The notes beneath the pieces are model-generated. The model was not told the origin of the DNA. It did no database searches and saw only the letters and a program-made list of their open reading frames with translations. DNA of 64,000 nucleotides, taken from contig JAUZTG010000036.1 of the NCBI GenBank assembly GCA_030734395.1, forward strand, positions 620,001-684,000, written 5' to 3'. Shown one piece after another: positions 1 to 11,651 of this stretch. The translations under genes were made by a program, and so were the position numbers. The number at the start of each line of letters is the position of its first letter. Position 1 is the first letter of the stretch. The stretch is from Sarocladium kiliense (taxonomy: Eukaryota > Ascomycota > Sordariomycetes > Hypocreales > Sarocladiaceae).

Positions 1-334
1 CGGTGCGATGTCTGAAGAAGACAGCAACAACAAGGAAGACAATGGTGACAACTCTCTGGGTCTTAAAGTAGGACTTGGTGTTGGTATTCCTCTGGCTATT
101 TTGGTCACTGCGTTAGCAACATGGTGGTTCACCTCGAAACGACAAAAGAGTATGAATTCACAAGTCGGGAGTAGCCAACCTCCGTACGAACAAGCTCACA
201 CAAGCGCAAAAGAGCAGAGTCCTCCACAAGGCTACATTCCATATGGCCAAATGGCTCAGCCGCATTATCTTGGGGCAATGAGACGAGACGCTCCAGGGCC
301 ACATGAGTTAGAATCACCTCCAAACGCAAGATAA
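1..334 (+). CDS. C-terminal end of a single-pass membrane protein, cut by the window edge
   Basis: The frame is open from base 2 and ends with TAA at 332-334, so the upstream part lies outside the window. An ATG at base 8 lies in the frame but is probably internal. The visible part has an acidic, Asn/Asp/Ser-rich stretch, then one hydrophobic segment (about residues 20-42 counted from that ATG) followed by basic residues (SKRQK), and a Pro/Gln/Tyr-rich tail ending HELESPPNAR. This layout is typical of the juxtamembrane and cytoplasmic tail of fungal type I surface proteins with Ser/Thr-rich ectodomains (wall sensors, GPI-like or mucin-like proteins). The function cannot be assigned without the missing ectodomain. 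Confidence 0.6.
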   Translation, partial: GAMSEEDSNNKEDNGDNSLGLKVGLGVGIPLAILVTALATWWFTSKRQKSMNSQVGSSQPPYEQAHTSAKEQSPPQGYIPYGQMAQPHYLGAMRRDAPGPHELESPPNAR

Positions 335-1171
335 CAGTTTCCTCGCCTGGTATTCAACAACGAATAGTGTAGGTGTTCTAGGATCAAGAAAGTTTCGGTC
401 TATTTTCCACATCATTCGCAATCTGCGCTTTGGTATATGATAATACATTTCAGCATGTCCAGGATTCCCAGGACCCAATTCAATAGCGTTCAGCTTCATG
501 TAACTTGAAACGTAATCCGACTTTCCTATCTGCTGTATGGAATATCAGCGCTGATATTGAAGCCGGGCCCGGGTGAGTCTTGCAATTCCAGGCACAGCAG
601 ACCATCAACAGTATCACACGGCTCCATGCACCTTCGTCGACAGAACACCTTCAAGGGTTGTTGTTGACTGTTCTGACCTAAGCTGAAGAGAATCAGGGTT
701 ATACCCTCAGAGTTTGCTTCGATTTCCGGGGTCGTAGTCTTTCAGCGTTCTAACACGTGATTCTTCACTTCCTTACTAGTTCACCAGGCACAAGAAAGTT
801 GTATCTGCTTGGGAAACCATCACCTCACCAGGTGATATCGATAGCATTCATCAGCAACCCGCTCTCTGGACTTTCATAACGAGTCCGGGTATCTGAACAT
901 GTAGACGCTAATTGCAGAAACCGGCCTAAGCCAAATTTATCACCCCTTGTACGCATCCGTGCCCATCGTTCGAAGCCATCCTCCACATCCATCGTAGACG
1001 ACGCTGCTGTCCGACACCAGTCTTCCCACGCAGCTGTGCGCTCATGCTTCCGTTCGAATCCGGTATCATTGCCGTTGATCCCTTTCTCATGTCGTCCGTT
1101 ACTTTGCCGCGTCACCCTTCATCAATTCTTGTCAGCCACGATGGTCCTCTTTCTCTTTCTCTTGTTTGCCC
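335..1171. other. Intergenic region between convergent genes
   Basis: This holds the 3' flanks of the membrane-protein gene (+) and the MIT-domain gene (-). The short open frames here have no recognisable similarity or coding pattern. I see no RNA gene or repeat. Confidence 0.5.
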
Positions 1172-4100
1172 TCATACCATAACCCATTCACTGCCCCGCT
1201 TGATGAATTTGTCCAAGAGCAGCCCGAGATCGCTGAGCACAAATCGACAAATGTAAAAGCCGAAGAACTCTGCAGCGTGTCGCGTACACAGCTCGAGTCC
1301 GACTTGCGTCTTGTCCGCGTGCCGAAGTCCAGGGTCTTCGACCTGACGGGCAATTTGATCTGTTCACTTCCTGTCAGCTCTGCACATGTTGGAAAGCTAG
1401 TCCAAGCCCAAGTCGTTCATCCTGCCGTATCAGTCTTTGACACAAGTAAAAGGATGAGCTTACCGATAGCCTGTGCTGCATCGAAGAGTCGGGCAAGTGA
1501 GCTCATGTAGTTGGCATAGGGCCCTGAAAACTGAGCAAGGGCCACATCCCGCTTTGCAGGTCTGCTCGTAGGGTTAGGGGTCATGGGAAGCGAGGCAAGA
1601 TTTGGTACATCCTTCGAGCCATCAAGATCGCCGCTGGCGACTCGGTTGTTGTACGTATTCCCCAGACCAGCAGCGGAGTTCTTGGAGCGCAGACGGCGCC
1701 ACGAGAATGAGGAAGACTTGTTTGAGACGCTCGCAGAGCGGGGCACTCCTGAGGCATCACCGTCGCCTGTATTTGATGCCTCCTTGAAGAGCATACCGGA
1801 GCCCTGCACACCCACTTCGTTACCTAGCTTACGCGTTAGGTTGGCCTGTACCTGCTCCAAGACGCCTTCCAATGACTGCATCTCTTCCAGCATGGCGTCA
1901 GCGTCAAAGCTATCCACTTTGGCCAGCTTCAGCAATGCCGCAGTGAGAAGATCACAGTTGAAAACCTTGTCTTCTAGATTCTTCAGCTTCACACCCCTTA
2001 CTCGCCACACATCCCTTGGAACAAAGAGTTTCTGGCTGACGTATCCACCCCTAGGATTGACCAGCGTCTGGTAAAGGCAGCGCATTAACCAGAAAGGTCG
2101 TAGCATGAAGTCTGTAGGGCACGGCTCGAGCGCCACGATGCCAGTAGAGGCCAAAGGATTCGGTATGCCAGGGCTGTTGGTTGAGTGAATGTCTGTGGCA
2201 AACAAGAAATGGCCGCCTATAGTTGGGCCAGCCGTCTTTTCACCCGATTGCATAGTCACAGAGGAGGGAAGGGCAGGCAAAGCCGGTGTCCGGGCGGTGT
2301 AGGGCTGGGTCGAAGGAGTCCCTGGAGACATATCGGATGCATCTTCCAAATTCGAAAGAGACATGTTACGAGCCTTCATACTACGAAGGCTCGAGGAGGA
2401 GAAGTTTTTGCGGAGCTTGGTCGTAGAAGGGGAGGCCGCTCGCGCTGTTTGATCATCGTCATTCTCAAGAGGGCCGCGAGATGCGAATGGAGAGCCCAGC
2501 GCGCGAGGTTCTTGGGGACTTGGATCGACCAGGGGAGATGATGGCCTGCGCATTATTGGCTGCTGCTTTTGGGTGTCTGCAGGTGCCGCTTCGCTTGTTG
2601 TCATCAGTTTGAGCCGCTGTTGTTCAGTCGCGCGGCTTGAACTCTGCGTGTTCAACCTCGACGTCTCGATCTTGAGTTCCTTAGGCTTCTGACCCGAGAG
2701 TCTTCGGTTGCGAACGCTTTGTTGGGCAGCGGCGGATGAGGGCCGCGCGGGCGGGAGTTCAGGCAAGGACTGAGTCGGCGGTGGTGCTGCTGGAGTGCCG
2801 AGTGCAATGAGGTTTGGCTTGATTTTCGTTTCTGATATGTTCAGAGACGTGGTTCCAGTGACAGGGTTCGAGGATCCTGTTGAGCTATGGTACGTGCGGG
2901 ATGTTAGACCGCTGGAGTCTGACTCTCGTGGAATTGGAGGCTTAGGTCGATGCCCTTGATCGAGACTGAAGTCTTCAATGGCAAGGTCTCGTGTCATCTC
3001 CTCCAACATTCGCTCGTCTTCCTCAGATGAATTATCGTCGAAGAACCCCTCCGGATCTTGAGCTTCGAAACGCTCTTTGAGCTGCCTTTGGCGTTGTGCC
3101 TCTTCCTCAGCAGCCTCGCGTTCAGTCTGTCGCACACGTTCTCGTGCCAACTCCACTTTCCGCAATGCATTCGCTACGATTTCCTCGTCGGGTTCATCGT
3201 GATGCAGCTCATGGGGGCTCATGGGCTCATAGCCCTCGTCATAAGCTGCTTCGATCGCAGCATCCAGCGCAGTATCGAACTCGGCCTCTGTGTTGCCACT
3301 TGCAGACCGAATATGCTTCCGTCTATAGCCCAACGAAGAGGTTCTTGAGTGGACTGATGACGAGGTTGAGCCACCGGACTCGTCTATTGGGTCAAGCCAG
3401 GAATTGATGCTGCCTTCGCGCATGTGGCTACGGGATGGCTTTCGATCAGGGGGTGGTTGAGGCGATTGGCTCTGGGTAACAAAGTCGGATCGCGCGATGC
3501 CGTTGGATAGGTTCGCTTGCAGTTTCGCTGGGGACTGAGGGCGGTTGGGAGAGTAGCCACTGGCCTGGTCCTGTGGTTCGGCAGAACGAGGCGTGAAAGC
3601 ATTCTCAGGCGTTCGAAGGCGGCGCGGTGACCGCGAGAATGACGACTGCAGGAAGGGGGGGTCGGGTCGCGAGGTTTCCGATTGGCCGTCAGAGCCAAAA
3701 CGGGTGTCCTGGTACCGAGATCGAAGTGAGGGTTGGGGGGGAGTTTGCGTCGCAGTTTGAGCCTTGGATTCCGAGGTAGTGCGATCTCTGACGATCCGAG
3801 TCGTGGTGGCGGTTTGTACGACAATAGGCTCTTCGTCGACCTCATCAGCATCCAATCGTAAGACGGACTCCCGCTGACGGCTGCTACTGCCAGGTCGTGC
3901 CGGAAGGGCCTTGTTAGGGGTATTCCAAGGTCCCATCTGGTCCAGTTCGTCTATACGGCTGGTATATGTACGTCGCTACAGAATCATGTCAGTCATCAAG
4001 TGCACTTGCAATCTCATGCCATTTCGCAGACCTGAAGGGGGGCCCAGGGAGACCTACGATGGCTTCGAGTTTGCGCTTATCCTCATCGGCACTTGTCCTG

Positions 4101-5170
4101 TGAAGAACTTGCTGCAGTAGATCACATGCCTCTGCATATGCCTGTCGCGCCCCTTCAAAATTATGTGCATTGTCGAGCTGCACAGCAGTATTGGCTTTTT
4201 GCAGGGCCTTCGTGAGCATCGCCTTTTGCGATGGCGGCTTTTGGCCACGACTTTTGGAGGAGTCGCTGCTGCCTTTACCAGGACGGCCTTTGGAATGACC
4301 CTGGCTTTGGGTAAGAACCGGCGTCTGCCGGCCTGGTTCGTTGGTCATGGTGCCCTGCCTCGATACCGAAGTCACTCCTGCTGCTGCAGACGACGGCCTG
4401 GCTGTCTGAGAGAAAGGATTCGAGAAGGGTGATTCGGTGCGCTCCGTTGCCGGTGTATATAGCACCCGATCTGCAGCGGATTCAGCAGCCTGTTCCGCCA
4501 CAGCTTGCTCTAAAGACGGTAGAGGTGAGAGAAGAGGTAGCCCAGGTAGGGTAAGGATTGGTCTGGGTTTCGGTGGTTCAGGCGCGACGTCGTCTAGCGC
4601 ATCCGCCAGGTCCTTCGAGGGCGATCTTGATGTGCTGGGCCGGCGATTTTTCTGCAGTTTCCGTGTTGTATGGCGAGTCGCTGAAGGGGAAGCCTTGGCA
4701 ACCGCGGAAGCATCTACACTACTGGCTCGTCGGTTCGATGTCGATGCCGCCGTTGAGGGTCGACGACGCGCAACGGGCGAGGTTCGGCTCGAGTCAGTCG
4801 ATGCAGACCAACGGTTCAAGTTGTAGAAGTTCTCGGCCGTAGGAGTATACGAGTTGTCGTCGGTCGTGCCCCTGGATGAGGACTGCTGGCGACGGTGCTT
4901 CCGCTCGGGAGGTGCAGCCGACGGCGAAGGACCGCGAGGATGACTCGAGGGATTGGAGTACGAGACGGGGGCGATGTGCGGGGGTGGGAGTAGGGAGGAC
5001 GTGCGCGGCAAGCGCCCGGCGGTAAAGATAGCTGGCGATGATAGAGACGGAGATGGCGCGGGTCGGGTTGGAGGTGGGAGTGCGCCACCTTGCGAGAGCG
5101 AGAGTCCAGCTGTAGATAGTCGTGCTGACAGTAGGGCGACCGGGTCGTCAGGAGGTCTAGAGTCCTGCAT
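1172..5170 (-). CDS. MIT-domain protein, 1270 aa, largely disordered
   Basis: Three exons fit: 4058-5170, 1464-3975 and 1172-1359, joining in frame to 1271 codons including the stop. The first intron uses gtaggt...ctgtag, and splicing across it rebuilds the end of an MIT helix bundle (…KLEAI then RRTYTSRIDEL). The second joins …AAQAI to a helical C-terminus ending SEWVMV. The MIT domain (about residues 315-385) is the three-helix module that binds ESCRT-III tails or microtubule-associated partners, so a role in endosomal or membrane traffic is inferred. The N-terminal 300 residues and the middle are Ser/Pro-rich, low complexity and probably disordered. A folded region of about 300 residues at the C-terminus, including FWLMRCLYQTL and PRDVWRVRGVKLKNLEDK, is of unknown function. 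The start is the first ATG of the long frame. Similar genes in other fungi are annotated only as MIT-domain proteins. Confidence 0.85.
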
Positions 5171-7562
5171 ATTAGGAGGCGAGAAAGACCTGCGTCGGAG
5201 GGTGGCCGGAGCAAGACGGGGTGGTGGCAGACCCGGTCCCGACAGATGCTCGACACAATGGAAAACGGCGGTTGTTGTCGCTGGTGCAAGGATGGCTCAG
5301 GAATATTGTATGAAGCTTATGTACCCATGCCAAACAGTCAGATGATGGAACAGAGGGATCTTTGAGAGACAAGAGGCGTCGTTGTCGTGTATTCGTTGAC
5401 AAGTATCGCGGGAGGACGAAGCCGACGTGGTCGGTATATATATGGTGCGGGATCGTCAAGGCGGTATGTTGTAGGCGAAGAAAGAAGGAAACCCAGAGAA
5501 AGCGCAGTCCCAAGCAATTCAAACACCAATGCGATGGATGTCGAGAAAGGCAAAAAAAAAAAAACAGAATCGTGGTCGTGGTCGTCACTGGCCGTGAAAG
5601 AAGTGGTGAGATGAAGTCGAGGTGAACGTTGAGATTGAGGTTGAGGCCAGCCAAGGACCACAAGATGACTGGCTGGGTCGAGAACGAAGTGTTTCGACAG
5701 ACGGACGGGAAAGACGGAGGCAGGGGACGCACGCAGGAGGTCGGACGCGAAGGGCGAATGTCCCCTGTCTTGTCTATCTGCCCACTTTGCCGGGGTTGCA
5801 CGCTCAGTCTCAATAGCTGGAGCGGGCAGCCCTGTGCGTTAAGTGTGTCGGGATGCGGAGTGGAACACTGGCAGAAGGAGGCGGAAGCATGGCATCGTCC
5901 AGTCCAACCGGTGCATTGGGAGGAGAGGGATGCTGCGAGCCACAAGCAGTAGGAGAAGAGAGAAAGGGGAGGAGAATGATGGGCTTTGAAAGAAGCCGGT
6001 GCAATTTAGGGGCAGTACCGGAGGAGGAGGGGAAACCCAGCAGCGAGCACATCAGTGAGGTGAACTCTCCATGTCAGGTACTTGGCCCAGGGGTATCCGG
6101 GCTCAGGGCAGGGGCGTAGTGGAGGGCGCGGCGGGGCACCTGGGCGGAACAGGGCGGGCAGTGGTTGGCGTGGAAAGGGCGGCCCACGGAATATGCCAGC
6201 CACTGATGGCGCGTTCCTGGCGGCTGGTTCCAGGGGTAGCGGGGAGCACAAAGTACTCGGTATGGAAGTACCTGCCTGTAGCTTCTGATGAACTACACCA
6301 CAGGCTGGGATAATGCCACTCAGTGAAGTTGCTGCCACCATTCAGGTACAGTACAGTGAGTTCTGCATCCTGCATCCTGCATCCTGCATCCTGCATCCTC
6401 CTGCAGCTGCCAGGAGAGAAAAAGAGGGTGCAGGCAGGGAACAGGACTAGACAGCAAACACGAGTCAATCCTCCCCTCGGCCAGCAGTACGGATACCGCT
6501 ATACTGTCGAAAATATCATCTGCGAATCCCCTGACTGACTCTCCGCATTCTCAATGCCCTCCCACCACTGTGACAGCCGTGCAACGGGCACGGATAAAAA
6601 TTGTGCCTAGAGCGCTACTCGAGCATCGCAAAAGCTAAATACATCGGAGGGGTCCAAGCACTGAGGCGGACCACAGATAAATCTCCATGGTTCATTGCTT
6701 ACCATGGCTCTAAGTCTCCATCACCTCATGGTCTTCCTCTTTAGCACTTTAGCCTGGTGTCCATCTGATGTGGCTTCGTCTGGTCAAGAGCACTACGAGC
6801 ACCCACCAGCCAAGCCACAGCATGGCACGCTTGTATGTACAACTGTGCATGCACTCTGCCAAAGTCTCTCGCCTCACCCACAATAAGCTTTACCGCACCA
6901 TGGGGCTAGGCAAGGGTCGCAGCCAAACAAGAGGGTGTCACCGCGCCCGTCACCTGCTGCCCTTCCTCTGGCCGACCAAAACGATCCCGAAACGCTTCCG
7001 GGTTCCGGCCTAGTCGACCGTGTCATACAGAGATAAGCCCGGCACCCGGACAATCATTATTGTACTGCAGAATGATCGGGCTAAGCCAAAATAATCCCAG
7101 TTATACATTGGGACACTTGCTTCGCCGCCCCGACTCTAGTCGAGGCGATGGTACTCAGAGGGCAAGGAGCCTGCCTCATCGTCGCATAGTCACAGAAGAC
7201 CTAATGCAGCCAGCTGCCTAAATTATGTTCTACCGCAGGAAAGTTCTCGCATTCAGCTACAGACTAATCTCACCAGTAAACCATTGCTCAACACGTATTC
7301 AAAAGCGTGTTTCGTTCATATACCTCATCACTCTCCTTCTTCTGTTCAAGGTTCGTGGTGACATGCAGCTCCCGTCCCGCACTAGTCCCCTTTCGGCGGC
7401 TCCAGCGTCCGACCCCCGTAACAGCTTCCACTCCATTTTATGACGAGAGCTTCGTTCGATCTTCGGCGTCGGTTCGTCTACCGCGATCTCTGACGGCACT
7501 TTGCGAATTGCGATTCACTACACCCTCACTACTCCGTGTCGAGCACCTCAACACGCGCCATA
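5171..7562. other. 2.4-kb divergent intergenic region
   Basis: This lies upstream of both the MIT-domain gene (-) and the CTNNBL1-like gene (+). It holds a 13-base A run at 5552-5564 and a 7-bp tandem repeat at 6363-6397. The flank nearest the MIT gene is pyrimidine-rich on the minus strand, as in many fungal 5' leaders. The overlapping short frames on both strands show no conserved motif, and I call no gene here. Confidence 0.5.
6363..6397. repeat. Tandem repeat, five perfect copies of CTGCATC
   Basis: Five head-to-tail copies of the 7-bp unit CTGCATC run from 6363 to 6397, followed by CTCCTGCAG. The unit length is not a multiple of three and it lies in non-coding DNA, so it is a minisatellite-like tract likely to vary in copy number between strains. 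Confidence 0.9.
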
Positions 7563-9456
7563 ATGGCAAGCGTTGATGATATCTTCAAGGTAGGTACATG
7601 CGATCCCCCAATTTCCCATGTTTCGCTTGACTGACCAGAACATCCAGAGCTCAGGTCACTCTAGCAAACGCAAGCTTGACCCCGTCCGCGACCCGAGTAC
7701 GTTCCCCTCACACCACCTACTGCATCAGCCACTCATTCTGACTCTTCGCTGTACAGGCGAAATTTACAAATCCGCACGGACAAGCACAGACGGCGCATCT
7801 CGACATGCACGTGTCGAAGACGAACCATCTCAGCAAGACAACGACGATGACGAAGCTGGCCCCGAGCTCCCTCCTAACGATGATGGCGACTATGGACCTG
7901 ACATGCCACCAGACGACGAGGAAGGCGGCCGCTTCTTCGGCGGTGGCATAACAGCACAGGAATCAGAGATCCTAGACTTTGTCGACGGCGCAGACGCAGA
8001 AGCTCCGGCACCGGACAAGATCGACGCCGGCTGGCTCCGCAAGACAGCCCTCAACTTCGAAAAACATATTACAAAGAATGCCGAACTGCGCGCAAAGTTC
8101 GAGGACCAACCTCAGAAGTTCATCACCAGCGAGGCAGACCTCGATGCCGACATCAAGGGGCTATCTGTGCTTTCTGAGCACTCTCACCTATACAAGGAGT
8201 TCGTGAAGCTAGGCTGCGTCGAGAGCTTGGTTGGTCTGTTGGCGCATGAGAACACCGACATTGCCATCGACGCAGTGGAGATTGTAGGGGAGCTCACAGA
8301 CGAGGATGTGGATGCTGAGGATGCCGACTGGGACGCTCTTGTAGACGCCCTCTTGGAAGCTGATCTGGTCGGCCTACTGGTCTCCAACTTCTCTCGCCTC
8401 AATGAAGACGACGAGGCGGATCGTAATGGAGTCTATCATGCCTTAAATGTGCTCGAGAACCTCTGTTCTCGGTCTGCCGTTGCAACACGGCTTGGGGAGA
8501 ACGAAAAGCTCCTGCAATGGCTTTTGGAAAGAATACAGCGGGAAGAAACGCAGGTGTCACAGAATAAGCAGTATGCGGCAGAGATGCTCGCCATTCTGGC
8601 GCAGGCATCCCCGGAAAACAGACGCAAACTTATCGCGGCAGACGCCACCGACATCATGCTTCAGCTTGTTGCGCCCTATCGGAGACGGGATCCCGACAAG
8701 GGCAGCGAAGAAGAGGAGTACATGGAAAACTTGTTCGAAGCTTTGACATGCTTGGCCGATGAACCCGAGGGCAAGCTCAAGTTCATAGAGGCAGAAGGTC
8801 TTGAACTCTGCCTCATCATGCTCAAGGACGGCAAGATGAGTAAAGCACCATCCCTGCGGCTCATCGACCACGCGGTCGGTGGTGAAGGACCTTGTTCGGA
8901 AGTTTGTCAGAAGCTCGTCGAAGCCGGCGGTCTGAAAACCTTGTTCACTCTCTTCAACAAATCTCAAGACCACCGCCTCCTAGGCCACCTCCTCGCCATC
9001 TTTGCCTCCATGCTGCGCCACCTTCCTGGGCAGTCCGCCGAACGCATCCGCACCCTAGCCAAGTTTGTCGAGAATGATTACCAGAAGTCTGTCAAGCTTG
9101 TGAAGCTCCATGGGGAATACGCGAACAGAGTGAGACGTGCAGAGGAGCAAAACGAGATGGAGCGCAAGGCTACAGCTGGGGATGAGGACGATGATGAGCT
9201 GGAAGTGGAACGCCTGTCCCGGAGACTAGATGCTGGACTATACAACCTCCAGTCCGTTGACGTGATCCTCGCATGGCTGGTTGCTGAAGACAACGGAGCC
9301 CGCACAAGGATCAAGAAGTTGTTAGCAGAGCGTGATGAGTCCCTTGATACCCTAAAAGCAACCCTCGCAGATCAGCTCAGAGAGATGGACAGCACAGACG
9401 AGAAGGGCCAGGATCTTAGGGATATGCTAGGTACTCTGATTGAGTTTCTACAATAG
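7563..9456 (+). CDS. CTNNBL1-like (catenin beta-like 1) armadillo protein, 591 aa
   Basis: Exons 7563-7589, 7648-7696 and 7757-9456 join to 592 codons. The first exon encodes only MASVDDIFK, the typical start of this family (ATG after cgccata, A at -3). The N-terminus is basic then strongly acidic (DDDEAGPELPPND), followed by conserved blocks around FEKHITKNAELRAKF (about residues 120-135), LGCVESLVGLLAHENTDIA and VYHALNVLENL. All-helical armadillo-type repeats continue to a charged C-terminal helix ending LIEFLQ. In animals and fission yeast, CTNNBL1 associates with the Prp19/CDC5L complex of the spliceosome and acts in the nucleus. That role is inferred here from family membership. The gene converges on vma10 with about 130 bp between stop codons. 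A longer open frame starting at 7618 reads through the introns and is not the real start. Confidence 0.93.
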
Positions 9457-9587
9457 AAGGAGGTCTTGTGGGCCAGTAATATAAAACCGAAGCTCACTCC
9501 CAATGCTCATGACATGACCATCCCCATCGTCCACCGCCGACCCTCTATCTCACGTCCCCAAGCACATGTAAAACGCACATAGCTCTC

Positions 9588-10234
9588 TCAAGACTTGGCC
9601 GGCGCAACAGGCTTAACGTCAAACACAGCACTCAGCAGGTTCTTCACCACAGCAGCCTGGCCCTTAGACCCAGCCTCCTTGATTTCCTTGATCTGCTTCT
9701 CAGCCTCCTTGTTGGCCTCGGCCTCGGCCTCCTCGTTGCCCTTGCTGTGCTCGGCCTCGAACTTCTTGTACTCCTCCTCCTTGGAGGCTTTGTAGTCGGC
9801 GATCTCCTGCTTGGCTTCGTCGCGGGCTTCCTTGACGCGCTTTGTTCGGACTGTAGAGGGAAGGGGTCAGATAAAGTGTCGGTTTCGTGAGGAGAGGCGT
9901 TTCGATAATGACGTCGCAGGTGGTTGAGGACTGCCGGAGGAACTTACACTCTCGTGCTGTCGACAGTTAGCTGTGGTTCATCTTGCATGATATCATGGAA
10001 TCCTCGTCAACTCACCCTTCTGGACGATCTTAGAAGCGTCTCGCTCGGCCTGTTCCAGCCCACGTTAGCTCTCTCACACGCACGCCTTATTCGTCTACCA
10101 CCACCGAAACCGGCTTCACGTACGTTGAGCAGCTCCTGAATGCCCGCTGAGTTCTGTGCCGACTATAATCGCAAAGTCAGCAGCCACGTCCACGACAACG
10201 CATCAGCATTGATAGCTTGAGATTGGCTAACCAT
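9588..10234 (-). CDS. vma10: V-type proton ATPase subunit G, 115 aa
   Basis: Five coding exons are needed: 10232-10234 (only the ATG), 10124-10162, 10016-10049, 9948-9956 (9 nt) and 9588-9850. They join to 116 codons and give a continuous V-ATPase G protein: MSAQNSAGIQELLN, then AERDASKIVQKAREF, then RTKRVKEARDEAKQEI, with a charged coiled-coil C-terminus. Each junction has GT and AG ends, and the phases work only with the 9-nt exon included. Subunit G pairs with subunit E to form the peripheral stalks that couple V1 to Vo on vacuolar and endosomal membranes. The length matches the family. The gene is divergent from pet117, with 593 bp between their start codons. The ATG-only first exon and the microexon are unusual and easily missed by gene finders. 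Confidence 0.92.
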
Positions 10235-10827
10235 GATGGGTAGAGTGAGGTATAGAGCAGGACCGGTACGGTTATCGCTCTCGTCTGGGAAGACAACGTC
10301 GTGATCGGAGGGTAGGATCGACTGAAAGCTTCGTATACCCTAGCTCTGCGGCTTGGTCGGCTTGGAGCTCGGAGGTGACGTAGAGAGAAGACGGAATGGG
10401 CGTTCAGGTAGGAGATGGTCAAAGATGGAGAGCGTCCTCCCATGTCGTCGTCGCGGAGCTGCGACGGATGACCTCCACCGCTCCGCCCCACCTTCTAGTG
10501 CTGTTGCAGTGGTGGTAGCTATACCTCCAGCACGGGGCCACCTCGGGAATTCGGGGTACCTGCCCAGAAGTCGCTGGTGAGAGTACAACAGTGGCCTAAC
10601 AGGAGCGTTGCAGCGGTCGATGCATGTCTGCACTGTGTGCACTGTACGTCACTCACAGCTCTCCGTAGTCTGCAGGTACCTCTCCTCCAGCGCCGACTTT
10701 CACATCACCAGTACCATCTTTAAATTCCCGTGGGCCTCACATTTCTCACCACATCGTCGCCTACCGCCCTCAATCACGATTCGAGCACCTTGAATCTCAT
10801 CCGCCAGGCTCATCTCAACTCGCACAA
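10235..10827. other. Divergent promoter region between vma10 and pet117
   Basis: The 593 bp between the two start codons must hold both core promoters. Overlapping short frames on both strands have no family resemblance. I recognise no defined operator or RNA gene. Confidence 0.5.
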
Positions 10828-11176
10828 ATGTCCACAGCCGCGAAAGCCACCCTCGGTGGGACCTGCCTCTTCGCCCTCGGCACCATTGTCTTCGTCCACT
10901 TCCAGCAACAAGCAGAGAAATCTGTACGTCTCCCACGGCGCTCCCACCTCTGGACACATTCTCCCAGTTTCAGCAGATTCGAGATCTAACACTGTTTCCA
11001 CACAGGCTATGCACCAAGGTGTCGTCCGCGATATGGAACAACAACGCATCAAGCGCGAGCGCCAACTAGACTTCGACATGCAGCGAGTCCTCGAGGAAGA
11101 ATACAAGCGCGAGCAAACCGTACGAAGCACTGTCGACCCAAGAGATACCTCCAGTGCGGCGAATCCGAGCAAATGA
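10828..11176 (+). CDS. pet117: Pet117-like cytochrome c oxidase assembly factor, 88 aa
   Basis: Exons 10828-10923 and 11006-11176 join in phase 0 (gtacgt donor, cacag acceptor). The 32-residue first exon holds a hydrophobic segment (about residues 6-24) ending VHFQQQAEKS. The second begins with the family block HQGVVRDMEQQRIKRERQ and continues as an amphipathic charged helix with LEEEYKREQTVR. Pet117 is a small mitochondrial inner-membrane protein that couples heme A synthesis (Cox15) to cytochrome oxidase assembly in yeast. Length, single N-terminal membrane segment and the GVxRDxERQ-like block all fit. The gene is convergent with RPB2, about 475 bp away. Confidence 0.85.
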
Positions 11177-11651
11177 CCCTTCTTCACATACATACGCTGG
11201 CAGGAACCAGCGTCCCGTTAATTCTACTACGACTTCGACGATGTATACCACTCTACTCTAGATTTAGGCGGAAGATGTTGTACGAGAGGCACGACCAGAG
11301 GAAGTTGATGTTGGCGACATGCGAGTCTTGCTCTATGTATTACTCTGATATTGTACATAGCTTGTTTTTCTTCTTTTCTCGCTGCGAGCCCAAGGGATGG
11401 CCAGCAACATGCGACGCGACCACCATCACCTCCCTCCTTCAACTGTATCATCATTAAGCAAAACCCTGCATATTGCGCCAAAGGAACCTTCCCCTGGTAC
11501 AACTCAAAAAAGAATTCCAATCTCCGTGTAGCGCTGTTAATGCAGTTCCAAAAGCATGACTTCTTCTGTGTTCCACTCCTCGGCAATTTTCTTCGTCTCT
11601 CTTCATGGCGCCATCCAACCCTTCGAATGTTTCCTCTTCTCAGCCTAGGCT
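11177..11651. other. Intergenic region between convergent pet117 and RPB2
   Basis: These are the 3' flanks of two converging genes. Short open frames are present on both strands but none has a recognisable motif. I see no RNA gene or repeat. Confidence 0.5.

Noticed and set aside
1045..1065. Another TTCGAATCC-like B box (plus strand)
   Set aside because: The flanking bases do not form a T-stem and no A box precedes it.
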